Of a stretch of 64,000 nt of DNA, positions 1-10,744 are shown one piece after another (the first letter of the stretch is position 1; each line of letters starts with the position of its first letter). The notes beneath the pieces are model-generated. The model made no database searches. It was not told the DNA's origin and was given only the letters and a program-made list of their open reading frames with translations. The DNA is taken from assembly GCA_027625915.1 (NCBI GenBank), contig JANTQA010000012.1, positions 14,842,501 to 14,906,500 of the forward strand, in the 5' to 3' direction. The DNA comes from Anaeramoeba flamelloides (lineage: Eukaryota > Metamonada > Anaeramoebidae). Made by a program: the position numbers and the translations under genes.

Positions 1-370
1 CTTTTTCTTTTTTTGTTTCTTTTTCTGTTTTTGTTTCTTTTTGAGTTTCTTTTTCTGTTTCTGTTTCTGTTTCTTTTTTTTGTTGTTGATCATTTCCTTT
101 GTCACTCTCCTTTTTTTCAGTTTCTTTTGTTTTTTTACCAGTCGTTTTTTTTGTTTTTGTTTTAGATTTTGTTTTATCTTTTTTTTTGCTTGATCGCTTT
201 TTTTTTTTAGATGTTTTGGTTGGTTCTTTCAGTTTTTCGTTATTTGTTTGTTTTGTTTGTTGGTTTTTTTCTTTTTTGTTTTCTTGTTCTGGTTCTTTTA
301 ATTCCTTTTTAGTTTTGGTACCTTTTTCTTCTTTTGTTGTCATATCTTTTTTATCAGTTTCTTGAGACAT
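1..370 (-). CDS. Lys/Glu/Thr-rich low-complexity protein, partial (C-terminus off the window)
   Basis: Reading the minus strand from an ATG at 368-370, the frame stays open for 123 codons to the window edge with no stop. The start is MSQETDKKDMTTKEEK. The rest is almost entirely K, E, T and Q, ending in ETETETEKETQKETK-like repeats at the edge. The ATG follows an A-rich leader (AAAAATAATG), as in the other genes here. There is no recognisable domain in the visible part; the product looks intrinsically disordered and highly charged. A folded domain may lie beyond the edge. The function is unknown. A purine-rich strand can stay open by chance, but the codon mix (GAA, ACA, AAA, CAA, GAT, CCA, with TCT/AGC serines) and the good start context make a gene likely. 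Confidence 0.6.
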   Translation of the reverse strand, partial: MSQETDKKDMTTKEEKGTKTKKELKEPEQENKKEKNQQTKQTNNEKLKEPTKTSKKKKRSSKKKDKTKSKTKTKKTTGKKTKETEKKESDKGNDQQQKKETETETEKETQKETKTEKETKKEK

Positions 371-1066
371 TATTTTTGAATAAAATGAGAGAAAATGTAA
401 AAGTTTTTATTTTTAAGGCTTATCTTGTATTCAGGACTATTCGAATTTTATGCACTGTGGGGGTTGAAACAAAATACTTTAAACAGAAAAAAATCTTTAA
501 AAGGCAATGAATTGAGGAAAAGTCAAAATATTGCAATTTTTGGGATTTTTTGGATTTTGCTTGAAAATCATTTATTGATCCAAAAACTTTTTGAATTTCC
601 AAACAAAACAAGGTAAAACTAAAAAGTTATTTTTTTGATATTAAGAAAAGTCTACTCCACTTTCTTTTCGAGTGTATTTATACTCTCTCTCGACACTCTA
701 ACATACTTGAAAAGAAAGTCTAGTGACATTTTCCTAATGAAATTTTTTTCTTCAAAATTTGTTGAGAATAATTTGGATTTGATGAAAGAAAAGTGTTTTT
801 TGTCGAATAATAAAATTTTTCAAGTTAGCAAGATCCCTTAAATCAAGTTTCTTTCTAGCCCATAAATATGTTACTAGGTGGAAAAATAGTATTCACTAAC
901 CATAAAATTCGACTAATCCTTAATTGAATTGAATAGTCTTATAACAAAGGAAAGTTCTAAATGTGTAATATATGCACACTGATTATTATTTGTTGTAAAA
1001 TAAATGTCTCAAGTTTTCAGTAAAATTTTCAAAAAAAGGTTTGATTCGTGTAGAATTTCAAATTTC
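371..1066. other. 5' flank of the left-edge gene; no gene seen
   Basis: AT-rich sequence upstream of the minus-strand gene. Short open frames on both strands between 420 and 841 have no domain and no supported start. No repeat shared with the rest of the window was recognised. Confidence 0.5.
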
Positions 1067-1634
1067 TTAAGGTTTACAATCACTGAAATTTGAAAAAAGA
1101 TTATGATTTTGTGTCAGATATGGTGACATCTTAATTTGGTTGTTTGTTGATCGATACTATGCTTAGTATGGGTTTTAATAATGATTCAAAATAGAAATTC
1201 TTGACAATTTATTTGTTTTTTTTTTCCGAAATCCAAATTGAAGAGTGTAAGATTAATAGATTGGTAGGTGTTTAAGAATAAATTTTGATTTTTAGGTTGC
1301 CGAATAAAAATTTTATTTGCTTTTTAGTCAATTAACTAAATGAAAAAATAATATTTTTTGAAAATGCTCCCGAGAAAACCAAACCTAATTAAAAATTTCA
1401 ATCAAGAACCCACAAACCACATTTTTTGATAACTTAGGTTCCAACCAATTAGCCTTACATTCTTCAATTCAGATTTCGGAAAAAAAAATAAATAAATTGT
1501 CAAGAATTGCTATTTTGAATTATTATTAAAACCCATACTAAGCACAAGATCGATCAACAATAAATCAAATTAACCCGTCGCCACATATGAAAAAACATAA
1601 TATTTTTTCATATTCCAGGAATTGTAAACCTTCA
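1067..1634. mobile_element. TTAA-flanked foldback element, copy 1
   Basis: The left arm begins GGTTTACAATCACTG at 1071 and the right arm ends ATTGTAAACC at 1630. The arms of about 200 bp (about 1071-1280 and 1425-1630) are inverted repeats of each other with scattered mismatches. The left flank is TTAA (1067-1070); the right flank is TTCA, probably a mutated duplicate. The second copy at 43717-44275 has TTAA on both sides. The family is non-autonomous with no coding sequence. TTAA target duplication is typical of piggyBac-type elements, but the termini do not start CCC, so the superfamily is unsettled. Confidence 0.8.
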
Positions 1635-1842
1635 TTTCATAAATTCATTTAAATTATTAATTTTCCTTGCGAGAATTGGGGACTTTATAGACTTGTTCTA
1701 ATTCTTGGAAAATGATTATTTTGAAAAACTGAATGAAAATTTTGATCTTTAAATTTTTAAATTAAAGGTAATAATATTATAAAGATGTTGTTAATCTCAT
1801 TTTTAACATTTTATAATAATTTTTAACCTTTTACAAAAAAAA

Positions 1843-1890
<48 letters not shown>

Positions 1891-3403
1891 TTTTTTTTTT
1901 TTTTTTGGGGGGGATTTTTTAAAAAGAGATGTTTAATATTAAAATATCTTTTTATTATGGGTGAATCAGGGTAGTATCCAAGAATACAAATATCTCAAGA
2001 AATACCTCGCCAAAAAATAGTACTATTTGTTGATACTTATCAATTAAAAAAGATATTTTTGAGTCAAAAAAGATATTTTTGTGTCAAAAAAGCATTAATT
2101 TTAGAAAAGTATCTTATTTCAAGATTAATTTAAAGGTGGAACCTCCAATACTCCTAATTTCAAAGCTACAAAATATCTTGAATCAATTGTTCTCAAAATG
2201 TGTATTAGTTACTAAAAAATTTGGTTTTTTTTATAAATTAAATTATCAACTCTTAGCTTATTTTGAGAAATTATTTTAAATTATTGGAAATATATCATCC
2301 AAGATAAGATATACACAATTTAAAAAAATCTATTTTCCAAGTTATTTATAACAATATAATTGTATATCAACTATTTAACCACTTCTAAACTTTTTTAAAT
2401 ATCAGAATAATTATCCTAAGTAGAAATAAATAAAGAAAATAAAAAATTTTATCTAGTTTTCTATTTTTCTAAATAAAAAAAAAGGATATACAGAAAATGA
2501 AAAGTATCGAAACACTTCGTGGTAATATATTACATTTTTCATATAATAAGTAAAGTCTAGAATGTATTTTTAAAGGTTACCAATAATAATAACAAGCTTA
2601 TATTGGGGTTTTTATAGATTAATATCTGTTTACACTTATATTCACTTCTATTTGCAGAACTTAAATCTTATGACAATCCAAACTAAAAAATTTAATTTAT
2701 AATTGTTTTCTGAATCAATAAATCCCGAAATTTGTTTTTTGTTGGGGATCTAGATTTTAAGTCAAAAAAAAAATACCAATGTAAATCACTTACAAGTAAA
2801 ATATTGTGTGTTTAAAAGGGTAAGAATTTGTATCTAGGTCTTCTTTATCAAAAAAAAAAAAACACCATTATTAGTGTTGTATAATCAATAATTTTTATTT
2901 TTTTTTTAATTTTGTTTTTATTATTTTCGATCTTTCTTTATCCTTTTGAATTTGGTTTGTTTTCAATTCATAATTTGTAATTTATTTGTGTTGTTTACTT
3001 TATGGTTTTAAAAAAAAACCTTCCAAATTGAAAAAAATAATTTCCTCAAAAATGTTCACAAATTAAATATTTTACAATTTTTATTTAATATAAGAGAAAA
3101 TCCTATTTGAATTTCTTATCAAATGGGTTCAATTTTTTAAAATAATTACATTTGGTCAAACTTTCCCTATTATGGGTATAAAACGCATTGTTAGGATAAA
3201 AACCATGTTTTTTATTTTTTTGCTTGTATAAAATCTATTTTAGTATTTAATAGTATATCTACAATACAATATTTTTTTGAAGGTAAAATTGTTTGGTATT
3301 TTGGGAGAGTTTCCAATAATTAAAAGAATTTATTAAATTTTTTTACAATTTTTTTGTTTTGTTTCGTAATTTTTGTTTTCTTGATGAAAAATGATTATAT
3401 GCC
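1635..3403. other. AT-rich intergenic stretch with a long poly-T/G7 tract
   Basis: No gene is visible. It contains an almost pure T run from about 1849 to 1906 followed by seven G (1907-1913). A short tandem of AAAAAAGATATTTTTG-like units occurs at about 2047-2092. Short frames such as 2079-2279 show no protein signal. Confidence 0.5.
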
Positions 3404-3800
3404 AAAATAAAAAGTGTGTTTTTTTGTTATAGAAGACCTATACATTAACCGATCATAGAAACTGACAATAAACGGTAAATAAATTTGTGTAACCGTTCCT
3501 TAAAGTTCTATTATTTAAAAAGAAATTGAAAAAATTTGGAAAATTGCAAAATTTATCTTAAAAAATAAAAGTAAATTTTGGAGAATATTTTATATTCATC
3601 AAAAAACAAAAAATTACAAAAATACTGAGAAAATTATTAAAAACAATTACACATTTGATTCTTAATTGACAAATTTACTGAAAATAACCCGACCTTTACT
3701 TTCAAAAATGAATTGAACTTCGTTAAACGCTTGGTTAATTGTTTATAAGTTACATTGGAACAAGAATAAAAAAAAGAAAAGTATTATTTTTATAAAAACA
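3404..3800 (+). repeat. Dispersed repeat, copy 1 (partner at 31792)
   Basis: About 390 bp shared as a diverged direct repeat with 31792-32171. Both begin AATAAAAAGTGTGTTTTTTT. Both share TTAAAGTTCTATTATTTAAA in the middle and ACTGAAAATAACC...CTTTACTTT near the end. It is not coding. Termini and class are not evident. Confidence 0.6.
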
Positions 3801-4846
3801 GATAAATGTCTTTTAAATGAAATAATTTTTCATCACAGCAAACACAACTGATTCTGAAACTTCTTTTTTTCTATGTTGTATTTTTCATTCACAAGGGAAT
3901 AAAATCCAAAAACAACAACAATTTTCGAAAATCTCAGAAAAAATTACAAAACACAAAGAACTATTATAACACATATTTTTTCACACACACTACAATACGG
4001 TTTCTAATTTGTTGGTAATTCGTTCTTGAAGAGTTTTGTCAATTTGTTTAACTAAAAGAAATAAATTTTATAAAAAAAAATTTAACGGATCAAAATCCTT
4101 TTTTACAGATCAAAAAGTGAGATTATTGATAATATCTTGTAAAATAAAGTCTCTAGGCATATATAGGAATTTTCGTTCTTTTCTTTTGATAAAAATAAAT
4201 ATGATCTATTTGAAACCAATTTGGAATCTCGTTCTTATTTCCAAAACAGTGTTTTTGGTGTTTTTATTTTTTGTTCTACTTGAAAATTCTCCAACCAATT
4301 CCTTTTAACAACACCTTAGAAGATATTTTTTGTGAATAAGTTTTTTCATTGAAGTCAGCCATCATGCTTTTTACATACTAACCGAAAAAAAAACAGTATT
4401 TTTGTTATAAACCAACCAAATCCATCAGAACAATTTTCTGAAAAAACAAGTTTAACTAAAGAACAAAAAAAAAGCATTAAAAAAAAACCCGTTTTAACTT
4501 CTAAAAAAAAATTTATTTTAGCTTTTTCAAAAAGATCGTGAACATAGAAACCAAAAAGAAAGGATGTGATCTGCAGTTTATCTTCAGGATCCATTTGGAA
4601 TGTATTAATTAAATCAGGATTAATTCTTGGGTTTTTTCCCTTTTACTTAAAATATTACGAATTACGTCATGATTTAAAACAAGAAGTGTCATTAATTTCG
4701 CAAGTTACAATAATTTCATCTAACTAATAAAAAAAATTTATTTTTTCTCTTTTTCAATTTTTTTTTTTTTTCAACTGAAAATAAAAACCCTTTCTCAATT
4801 TCCAAAAAAAAAAATTTCACTATAGCGCTTACGAATAAAAACCAAA
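3801..4846. other. 5' flank of the TDT transporter gene
   Basis: AT-rich and without a supported gene. A stop-free stretch on the plus strand at about 4345-4530 translates to a Lys/Ser-rich peptide without an ATG, and short frames on either strand lack domains. The last ~110 bp before the ATG is T-rich, then A-rich, a likely leader. Confidence 0.4.
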
Positions 4847-6412
4847 ATGAGTAATTCTGATTCAAAATCCTCAAACCAAAAATCTGGAACTTCATCGAGC
4901 TCTGATCATTCTAACGACGAAAAAGAAAACGTCTCTTCGAGCGATCATCGATCAAGCACATCACACAAAAGTGACACTTCCCATAAATCTGACATGTCAA
5001 ATAAATCTGACACATCCAACAAATCTAACACATCCAACAAATCTCAAACACCACCCGTGTCGTCACAAAAATCCGACGAATCACACAAAAGCGACACTTC
5101 TCATAAATCTGGCTTTTCTGAGAAATCTGATTCGTCTCATAATGTAACCTCCTCCAATAAATCAAATTCCGACGAAGGCAACGAGAAACCAAAGTCTAGT
5201 AGCGAAAACGGTGGCGAAGACAACAATTTAATTCATGAATCCGATTCCGAGGATTTGGACGATGAGATGGACAAGAGTGGCACGTCATCTACAAGCAACT
5301 ACTCGGACAACGGGATTGATCCCGAGTTGCCAACGGGATCAGAGTCTGACAACGAGCTGATGGAAGTCAAACACGGCAAGAAGGTGCAATACACTGAAAT
5401 GAAACCACACTTAACCTCGTCTTCGTGGCTGGTGCATTTCCCAATCCCCCTTTTTGCCTTCGTTATGGGTGTTGCGGGCTTTTCGTTAGTTTTAAAAAAG
5501 GCTACGGATTTTTTTAATTTAAGTGACAACTGGTACTGGGTCTTTCTTTTTATCGCGATGGGATTCTTTGTATTAATTTCTATTATCTATCTCATCAAAT
5601 TGATCCGTTTCCCACAGGCTGTCATTAAGGAATTCAAGCACCCGATTCGAAACAACTTTTACCCTTGCATCAACATTAGCTTGTTAATTTTCTCAATCGC
5701 ACTGATCCCCGATCACGAGACTGCAGCAGAGATCTTGATGTGGATCGCGTTTGGCCTTCAGTTGCCATTGACACTGTTTACGCTCAGGAAATGGTTTATC
5801 TTGCCCATGAAAAGGAAAGTCTTTAACCCAACGGGCTTTATCCCGATCGTGTCTCTTCTGTTAGTCGGGATCCCAATGGCAAAGCTCAAGTACACCGAAG
5901 CCGCGTGGTTCTTTTTATCCTTTGGGCTCTTCTTTTGGATTTTGATGATCGTGGCCTTATTTGTAAGAATGCTTTGGGACGATCCACTGCCAAAAAAATT
6001 CTTACCAGCGCTTTACATCGCCGTCGCACCACCGGCCATCTCGTTGGTCTGCTATAAGGTGCTCGTCCCAGAATGGGACCTTTTGTCCAAAATCTTATTC
6101 TGGATCACCGTTGCAAACTATGCCGTATTGCTTGCCCTGACCTTTGACATTGTTAAGCAACCCCCTTGCTCGACATACTTAGCATTCACTTTCCCCTTGG
6201 ACGCCTTTGCTATCGCAGTCCTTGAATGGCACGGATACTACGATTCCGATGTTTCGGAAGTTTTGGCAGTCATCGCAATGGTTCTTGCCTTTGCAGTAGT
6301 TTTAATAGTTACGATGGTTCTATTAATCTTAATAATTTTGAATAGAATCTTTATTCCCGAAGAAGAAAAAACTAAAACTTGGTCAGACTTTTTTTTTAAA
6401 CTAAACTATTAA
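4847..6412 (+). CDS. TDT-family (SLAC1/TehA-like) membrane transporter or anion channel with Ser/Lys-repeat N-tail
   Basis: The protein has 521 aa. Residues 1-190 are hydrophilic and built from SHKSDTS / SNKSDTS-type repeats, then an acidic stretch, probably a cytosolic and phosphorylatable tail. From residue ~195 it is polytopic, about ten membrane segments, matching the Tellurite-resistance/Dicarboxylate Transporter fold. Visible family signatures are FPIPLFAFVMGVAGF (~197), EFKHPIRNNFYP (~261), NPTGFIPIV (~327), EAAWFFLSFGLFFWI and ALYIAVAPPA (~388-397). Family members are anion channels or exporters (plant SLAC1, bacterial TehA) and C4-dicarboxylate carriers (yeast Mae1); the substrate cannot be read from sequence. 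The start is the first ATG, in context ACCAAAATGA. Codons in the membrane part are notably richer in G/C (CTC, GCC, ATC, GTC) than in the neighbouring genes, which may mean high expression or a different origin. No intron is needed. Confidence 0.9.
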   Translation: MSNSDSKSSNQKSGTSSSSDHSNDEKENVSSSDHRSSTSHKSDTSHKSDMSNKSDTSNKSNTSNKSQTPPVSSQKSDESHKSDTSHKSGFSEKSDSSHNVTSSNKSNSDEGNEKPKSSSENGGEDNNLIHESDSEDLDDEMDKSGTSSTSNYSDNGIDPELPTGSESDNELMEVKHGKKVQYTEMKPHLTSSSWLVHFPIPLFAFVMGVAGFSLVLKKATDFFNLSDNWYWVFLFIAMGFFVLISIIYLIKLIRFPQAVIKEFKHPIRNNFYPCINISLLIFSIALIPDHETAAEILMWIAFGLQLPLTLFTLRKWFILPMKRKVFNPTGFIPIVSLLLVGIPMAKLKYTEAAWFFLSFGLFFWILMIVALFVRMLWDDPLPKKFLPALYIAVAPPAISLVCYKVLVPEWDLLSKILFWITVANYAVLLALTFDIVKQPPCSTYLAFTFPLDAFAIAVLEWHGYYDSDVSEVLAVIAMVLAFAVVLIVTMVLLILIILNRIFIPEEEKTKTWSDFFFKLNY

Positions 6413-6740
6413 TCACTAAGATTCAATTCTTTTTATTTTTTTTTTAAACACCAAGTGGAGATATCATAAATATGGTGTCACAGACTTTCAATTAATAATT
6501 ATTTTTTTTATATCTTTAATTTCTTTAAATGATTTTATTTTTCTGATTTGAAAAGAATTTAAATAATATTTTAAATCGATTATTCATCATCATAATATAA
6601 ATAATAAATATCCACAAGAAACCGTTTACTGCAAAGATCATCATTTTTATTTTTAAACCTTTTATGCTTTGTTTTTTTTTTTTGGGATTTGTTGAACGGG
6701 CTTTTTTTTTTTAAATACTTGGAAAAATCTAAAATATACT
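6413..6740. other. 3' flank of the TDT gene
   Basis: T-rich sequence after the TAA stop. It presumably carries the 3' UTR and poly(A) site; no other gene is seen. Confidence 0.4.
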
Positions 6741-7120
6741 ATCAGAGTTCACATTTTGATTCCTTTTTCAAACAAAACCTCAAATAATTTTTTTTATATT
6801 TCAAAAATATCAAATGATCCTTTTTTATTTCAATGATAATTTTCAACTAAAGTTTCTTGTTTAAGTTTAAGGTTTCATCTAATTTCATAATTCCACAAAA
6901 TTGTTTTAATTAATAAATATTTTTTTCTTAAAAATTATTTAAAAATATTGAATATTTTTCAAAAAATATAAAGATTTGAGTTTTTTCTTCTTGAGATTTT
7001 AATTTTATCCACCTATTCATCAATTTTGACCTTTTTATATTTATTATTTGTATAAAAATTCTTTAATTTAAAATGAAATGAAAAAATCTGTTTTTTTTTT
7101 AAATAGAGTTTTGTTGTCAA
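6741..7120 (+). repeat. Dispersed repeat, copy 1 (partner at 22337)
   Basis: About 380 bp repeated in the same orientation at 22337-22715. Both start ATCAGAGTTCACATTTTGAT and share TTTTTTATTTCAATGATAATTTTCAAC and TTTGAGTTTTTTCTTCT. Each copy begins about 310-330 bp after the stop of a plus-strand gene (TDT here, CAP there). It is not coding. Confidence 0.7.
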
Positions 7121-7671
7121 ATAAAAAATACTATTTATGATTTGTGAAATCAGTCGAAAATAATTTTTGTTATTTTTAAAAAATTATTCAAAAATTAACT
7201 TAAATAAGTCGAAAATACGGATAAAAACCTATTCCATTATAATCATTTTAATATTTAATATCAAAATTACAATTTTTGTATATATATTATATATATATAT
7301 ATCCCTTAGAGGACCGCAATCGACCCATCCAGATTTTCGATTTTTTATCCTAATATTTTTGTACTCTGAGAGTGTGACATATGTACATATATCCTAGCGG
7401 GGCAGGCCTATGTAAATTTTTAATTTTTTAATAATTATTTTTGAGTATAATTTGATGAATAATTATAAAATTTTGAATTTTTTTTTGAAAAAAAATGATT
7501 TTTTTATTTTATAGTGATATTTACATCAAGTGATATTTTATGGATTATGCCTCTTTTATATTACTTAGTATGGTTCAAATTTGTAAAAAAATATTGAAAA
7601 AATCTAAAATTTTAAAAAATTTAACAATTGCCAAATTTTACACTTTAATTAACCTTTAAACAATTCATTCA

Positions 7672-7833
7672 TACATGAAGGGGGTGGAGATAGAAAAAAT
7701 TATTATTATAAATTTTATCAAAAGAATTTGGGATTTTAGGGTGCACGCGCTTCGCGCGCCCACCCAAAAACCACCAATCTCTTTTGATAACATAAATGAT
7801 TCTTATTTTGTTATTATCCACCCCTTTATGATT
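7672..7833. repeat. GC-tipped palindrome (hairpin element)
   Basis: A ~160-bp imperfect palindrome. The outer ends are CATGAAGGGGGTGGA and TCCACCCCTTTATG, the middle arms share TTTTATCAAAAGA-type sequence, and the tip at 7739-7765 (GGGTGCACGCGC, TTC, GCGCGCCCACCC) is strongly GC-rich inside DNA that is otherwise ~80% AT. It can form a long hairpin and resembles a small foldback element inside the 3.4-kb element. Confidence 0.7.
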
Positions 7834-7851
7834 AAACTATTTATCTGTTAT

Positions 7852-8053
7852 TACAGTCAGTTTCACTTTTAAGACACAAACTTTCAACGAAATTTAAGGG
7901 ACAAAAAAAATCTCAAATTAAAGCACAAAATTCAAATTCTAGTAAAAATAAATTGTAAAAAAAAAAAATTCCCAATTTTGTGCCTTAATTTGAGATTTTT
8001 TTGTGCCTTAAATTTCGTTGAAAGTTTGTGCCTTAAAAGTGAAACTGACTGTA
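7852..8053. mobile_element. Palindromic MITE, copy 1 (TA-flanked)
   Basis: This copy describes the family. It starts TA-CAGTCAGTTTCAC and ends GTGAAACTGACTG-TA, with arms of about 75-80 bp that are almost perfect inverted repeats around a short AT-rich centre containing TTCTAGTAAAAATAAATTG. Each arm carries the motif AAGRCACAAA three times at ~24-25-bp spacing. TA target duplication and CAGT ends are typical of Tc1/mariner-derived elements (established for the superfamily). There is no coding capacity, so an autonomous partner elsewhere must have mobilised it. Confidence 0.9.
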
Positions 8054-8626
8054 TTTCAAATTCAAATGTATTTTTCTAACAATAATTTTGAAAATTGTGA
8101 ATTTGATTTGAACTTCAATCACAAGAGTAAATATAAAACTGGGATCAAAAATTTTTTTATTGTTCAACAAATTCAAAATTTTCTTAAATTTTGATTTCTG
8201 GTGTTTAGAAGTCTCTAGGACGTCTAGTTTTCGAGATATTACCCAAAATCGATTTTTATATACAAATTTTTTAATAGTGATTTTTCACAACTATTTTGGA
8301 CAATAACTCGAAAAATATAAGAGCCCCAAAAAAACGAAAAATTGAGATTGTTTTTATATTTTTTATATAGTAACCCCCATAGATTAAAATGAATTTTACA
8401 GTTTTTTTTTTTTGAAAAAAAAAAAAATTTTTTTTTAATTGTAGGTTTTAGTATATATAAATAATTTAAAATCTTCTACTCCTCACACGGAAAAAAATAC
8501 TTAGTTACCAGTATTTATCCGAATTTTGGTACCTTAAGAGGATTTTAATTTTTGAAAAAAAAATTTTGAAAAGATTTAAAGGTAAATTCAGGTAGAAAAC
8601 ATGTATACTTTAATTGATCAAATTAA

Positions 8627-8657
<31 letters not shown>

Positions 8658-8669
8658 AACTATTAATTT

Positions 8670-8757
8670 AATTGATTTTATCAGGAATCGAACTTTGGCT
8701 ACACAGTTTTCAAATTTTGAGATCTCGGTGCTCTACAGCTGAGCTAATGAATAATTA
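8670..8757 (-). pseudogene. tRNA-like relic with A-box and B-box sequences
   Basis: On the minus strand TAGCTCAGCTGTAGAGC fits a tRNA D-arm (A box) and AGTTCGATTCC fits a T-arm (B box). The spacing between them is about 9 nt longer than in a normal intron-less tRNA, and the acceptor, anticodon and T stems do not pair convincingly. I read it as a decayed tRNA or tRNA-derived repeat head. An intron-containing functional tRNA is less likely. It lies within the 3.4-kb element. Confidence 0.45.
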
Positions 8758-8892
8758 TTGGATATTTTAAAATTATAAAATTCTGAAGATAATAAAATTG
8801 AATTTTTAATTGAGTAATTTTTCTAATATATTTTTTTTTTTTAAAAAAACTCAAAGTTTTAATGATTAAAACAAATTTTTTTTTTTTCATTG

Positions 8893-9094
8893 TACAGCCA
8901 GTTTCACTTTTAAGACACAAACTTTCAACAAAATTTAAGGCACAAAAAAAATCTCAAATTAAGGCACAAAATTCAAATTCTAGTAAAAATAAATTGTGAA
9001 AATTAAAATTCCAAAAAATTGTGCCTTAATTTGAGATTTTTTTGTGCCTTAAATTTCGTTGAAAGTTTGTGTCTTAAAAGTGAAACTGACTGTA
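8893..9094. mobile_element. Palindromic MITE, copy 2
   Basis: Same family as 7852-8053. Left end TACAGCCAGTTTCAC, with one change in the terminus; right end GTGAAACTGACTGTA. Very close to copy 1 internally, including the TTCTAGTAAAAATAAATTG centre. Confidence 0.9.
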
Positions 9095-9441
9095 AAAAAA
9101 TTTACAAATTTAAAATTGAATTGAAAAAAACTTATATAAAAAAAATTTTTTTAGAAAAAATCATTTTAATTGGAAACTCTAGTAAAAATTTGTTTTTAAT
9201 TGTTTTAGCATTTTTTTATATTTTTCTAGTGATTACACTATCAAAAATTTGAAAAAATGAATATTTAGATAAAATAAGATGAGTTCTAAATATTTTTTTT
9301 CAAAATTTTGATAATGTGAATTTTTTATGATAAATTAGAAAAAAATGAAATTTTACTAGAGTTTTCCTATTAAAAAAAATTTTTTTTTTTAAACTTTGTT
9401 TTTCAGTTAAAATAAAAATAAAAACCATTTTTTTGAGATGT

Positions 9442-9641
9442 TACAGTCAGTTTCACTTTTAAGACATAAACTTTCAACGAAATTTAAGGCACAAAAAAAA
9501 TATCAAATTAAGGCACAAAATTCGAATTCTAGTAAAATAATTTGTGAAAATTAAAATTCCAAAAAATGTGCTTTAATTTGAGATTTTTTTGTGCCTTAAA
9601 TTTCGTTGAAAGTTTGTGCCTTAAAAGTGAAATTGGCTGTA
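9442..9641. mobile_element. Palindromic MITE, copy 3
   Basis: Same family. Starts TACAGTCAGTTTCAC; the right end is slightly decayed (GTGAAATTGGCTGTA). The centre reads TTCTAGTAAAATAATTTG, a variant also found in copies 4 and 10. Confidence 0.88.
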
Positions 9642-10744
9642 AAAAAAAAATTTTTTTTTCAAAGTTACCAATTTTTAGTACTTTAAAAAATATTTTAAAA
9701 AAAGTCAAAAACACACATTTTAAATTCTAAATATTTTCGAAACCACTAACCCTCATAAAGTTTAAATTTAAAAAATTCACAAAAAAAATCAAAATAAAGA
9801 ATTTTTGAAAAAAATTTTTTTGTAAATGTCAAATAGATTTTTATATATCATTTTATCAACTCATATTCGCAGTAACTTATGTATTTTTATAATTAACTTG
9901 GATAAAAGTGAAAATAATAATATTTTTTTTTTTAATCTAAAAAAAAAAAAAGCAAAATTAAAAAATTTATAACTTTTGTAGTTTAAAATATATTAAATAT
10001 AAAATTTGAGTAAATCAAAAATGGGAAAATCAAAAGAGTAGTAAAAAAATTTCAAAAAAAAAATTTTTTTTTTTAAAACCTAATTTATTCAATTTTTTTC
10101 ACCAAAATCATATTTTTGATCAAAAATTACCTTAGTAAGATGATCTTTAAAATACCAAAAAAAAATTATTTTTGTGTTAAAATGTACCTTTTTTAGAAAT
10201 GAAAAATTCAAAATTTGAAAAAAAGAATTTTTTTTTTGATAAAAAATCTAAAATTGAGAATAACTTCTAAACTAGAGGAGATACAGAGCTCTAAACTTGA
10301 AAAATCAATTTTTCAGATTATTTGTATTTTGGAACGATGAGTAATTCACCCAGAGATTGAATATTTGTAAATTCATTTTTTTTCAATTTATACTTGTGAT
10401 ATGGTGTTTAATTGTAGAAAAATTATATTAAAAAACATTTCAAATGAAAAAAAATTCAAATTTTTGAAAAATAATTTTCGAAAATTCATTTCATTGGACC
10501 AATTAAGTACAAAAATAATATTGAAAAAATTAAAAATTTTGCGATCTACTGTTTTTTGAAAAAGATAGAGAAATCTACATATGCCTGCCCCACTGGGATA
10601 TATGTACCTTTGTCACACTCTCATTGTAAAAAAATATTAGGATAAAAATTCGAAAATATGAGTTGGTCGATATGTTACTCTAAGGGATATAAAATAAATT
10701 GAATCTTTTCGAAAACTTTGAAAATAATAATGAATTGAAAATTA

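Larger units (their letters stand above)
7303..10686. mobile_element. 3.4-kb non-autonomous DNA element with CCCTTAG termini
   Basis: Imperfect terminal inverted repeats of about 115 bp bound this stretch. The left runs 7303-7418 and starts CCCTTAGAGGACC; the right runs about 10570-10686 and ends GTTACTCTAAGGG. The arms share TTTTTATCCTAATATTTTT, GAGAGTGTGACA and GGGGCAGG. Both flanks are AT (ATAT/ATAT), so a short AT duplication is possible but not distinctive. The interior has no transposase frame. It has collected other insertions: a GC-tipped palindrome (7672-7833), three palindromic MITEs and a tRNA-like relic. Repeated phrases such as TCGAGATATTACC and AGGAGATACAGAGCTC suggest older repeat layers. 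Confidence 0.65.

Noticed and set aside
4345-4594. Possible small genes on both strands just upstream of the TDT gene
   Set aside because: The plus frame (…NQPNPSEQFSEKTS…) has no ATG, and the minus frame has no domain. Open length is compatible with chance in A-rich DNA; transcript data would be needed.
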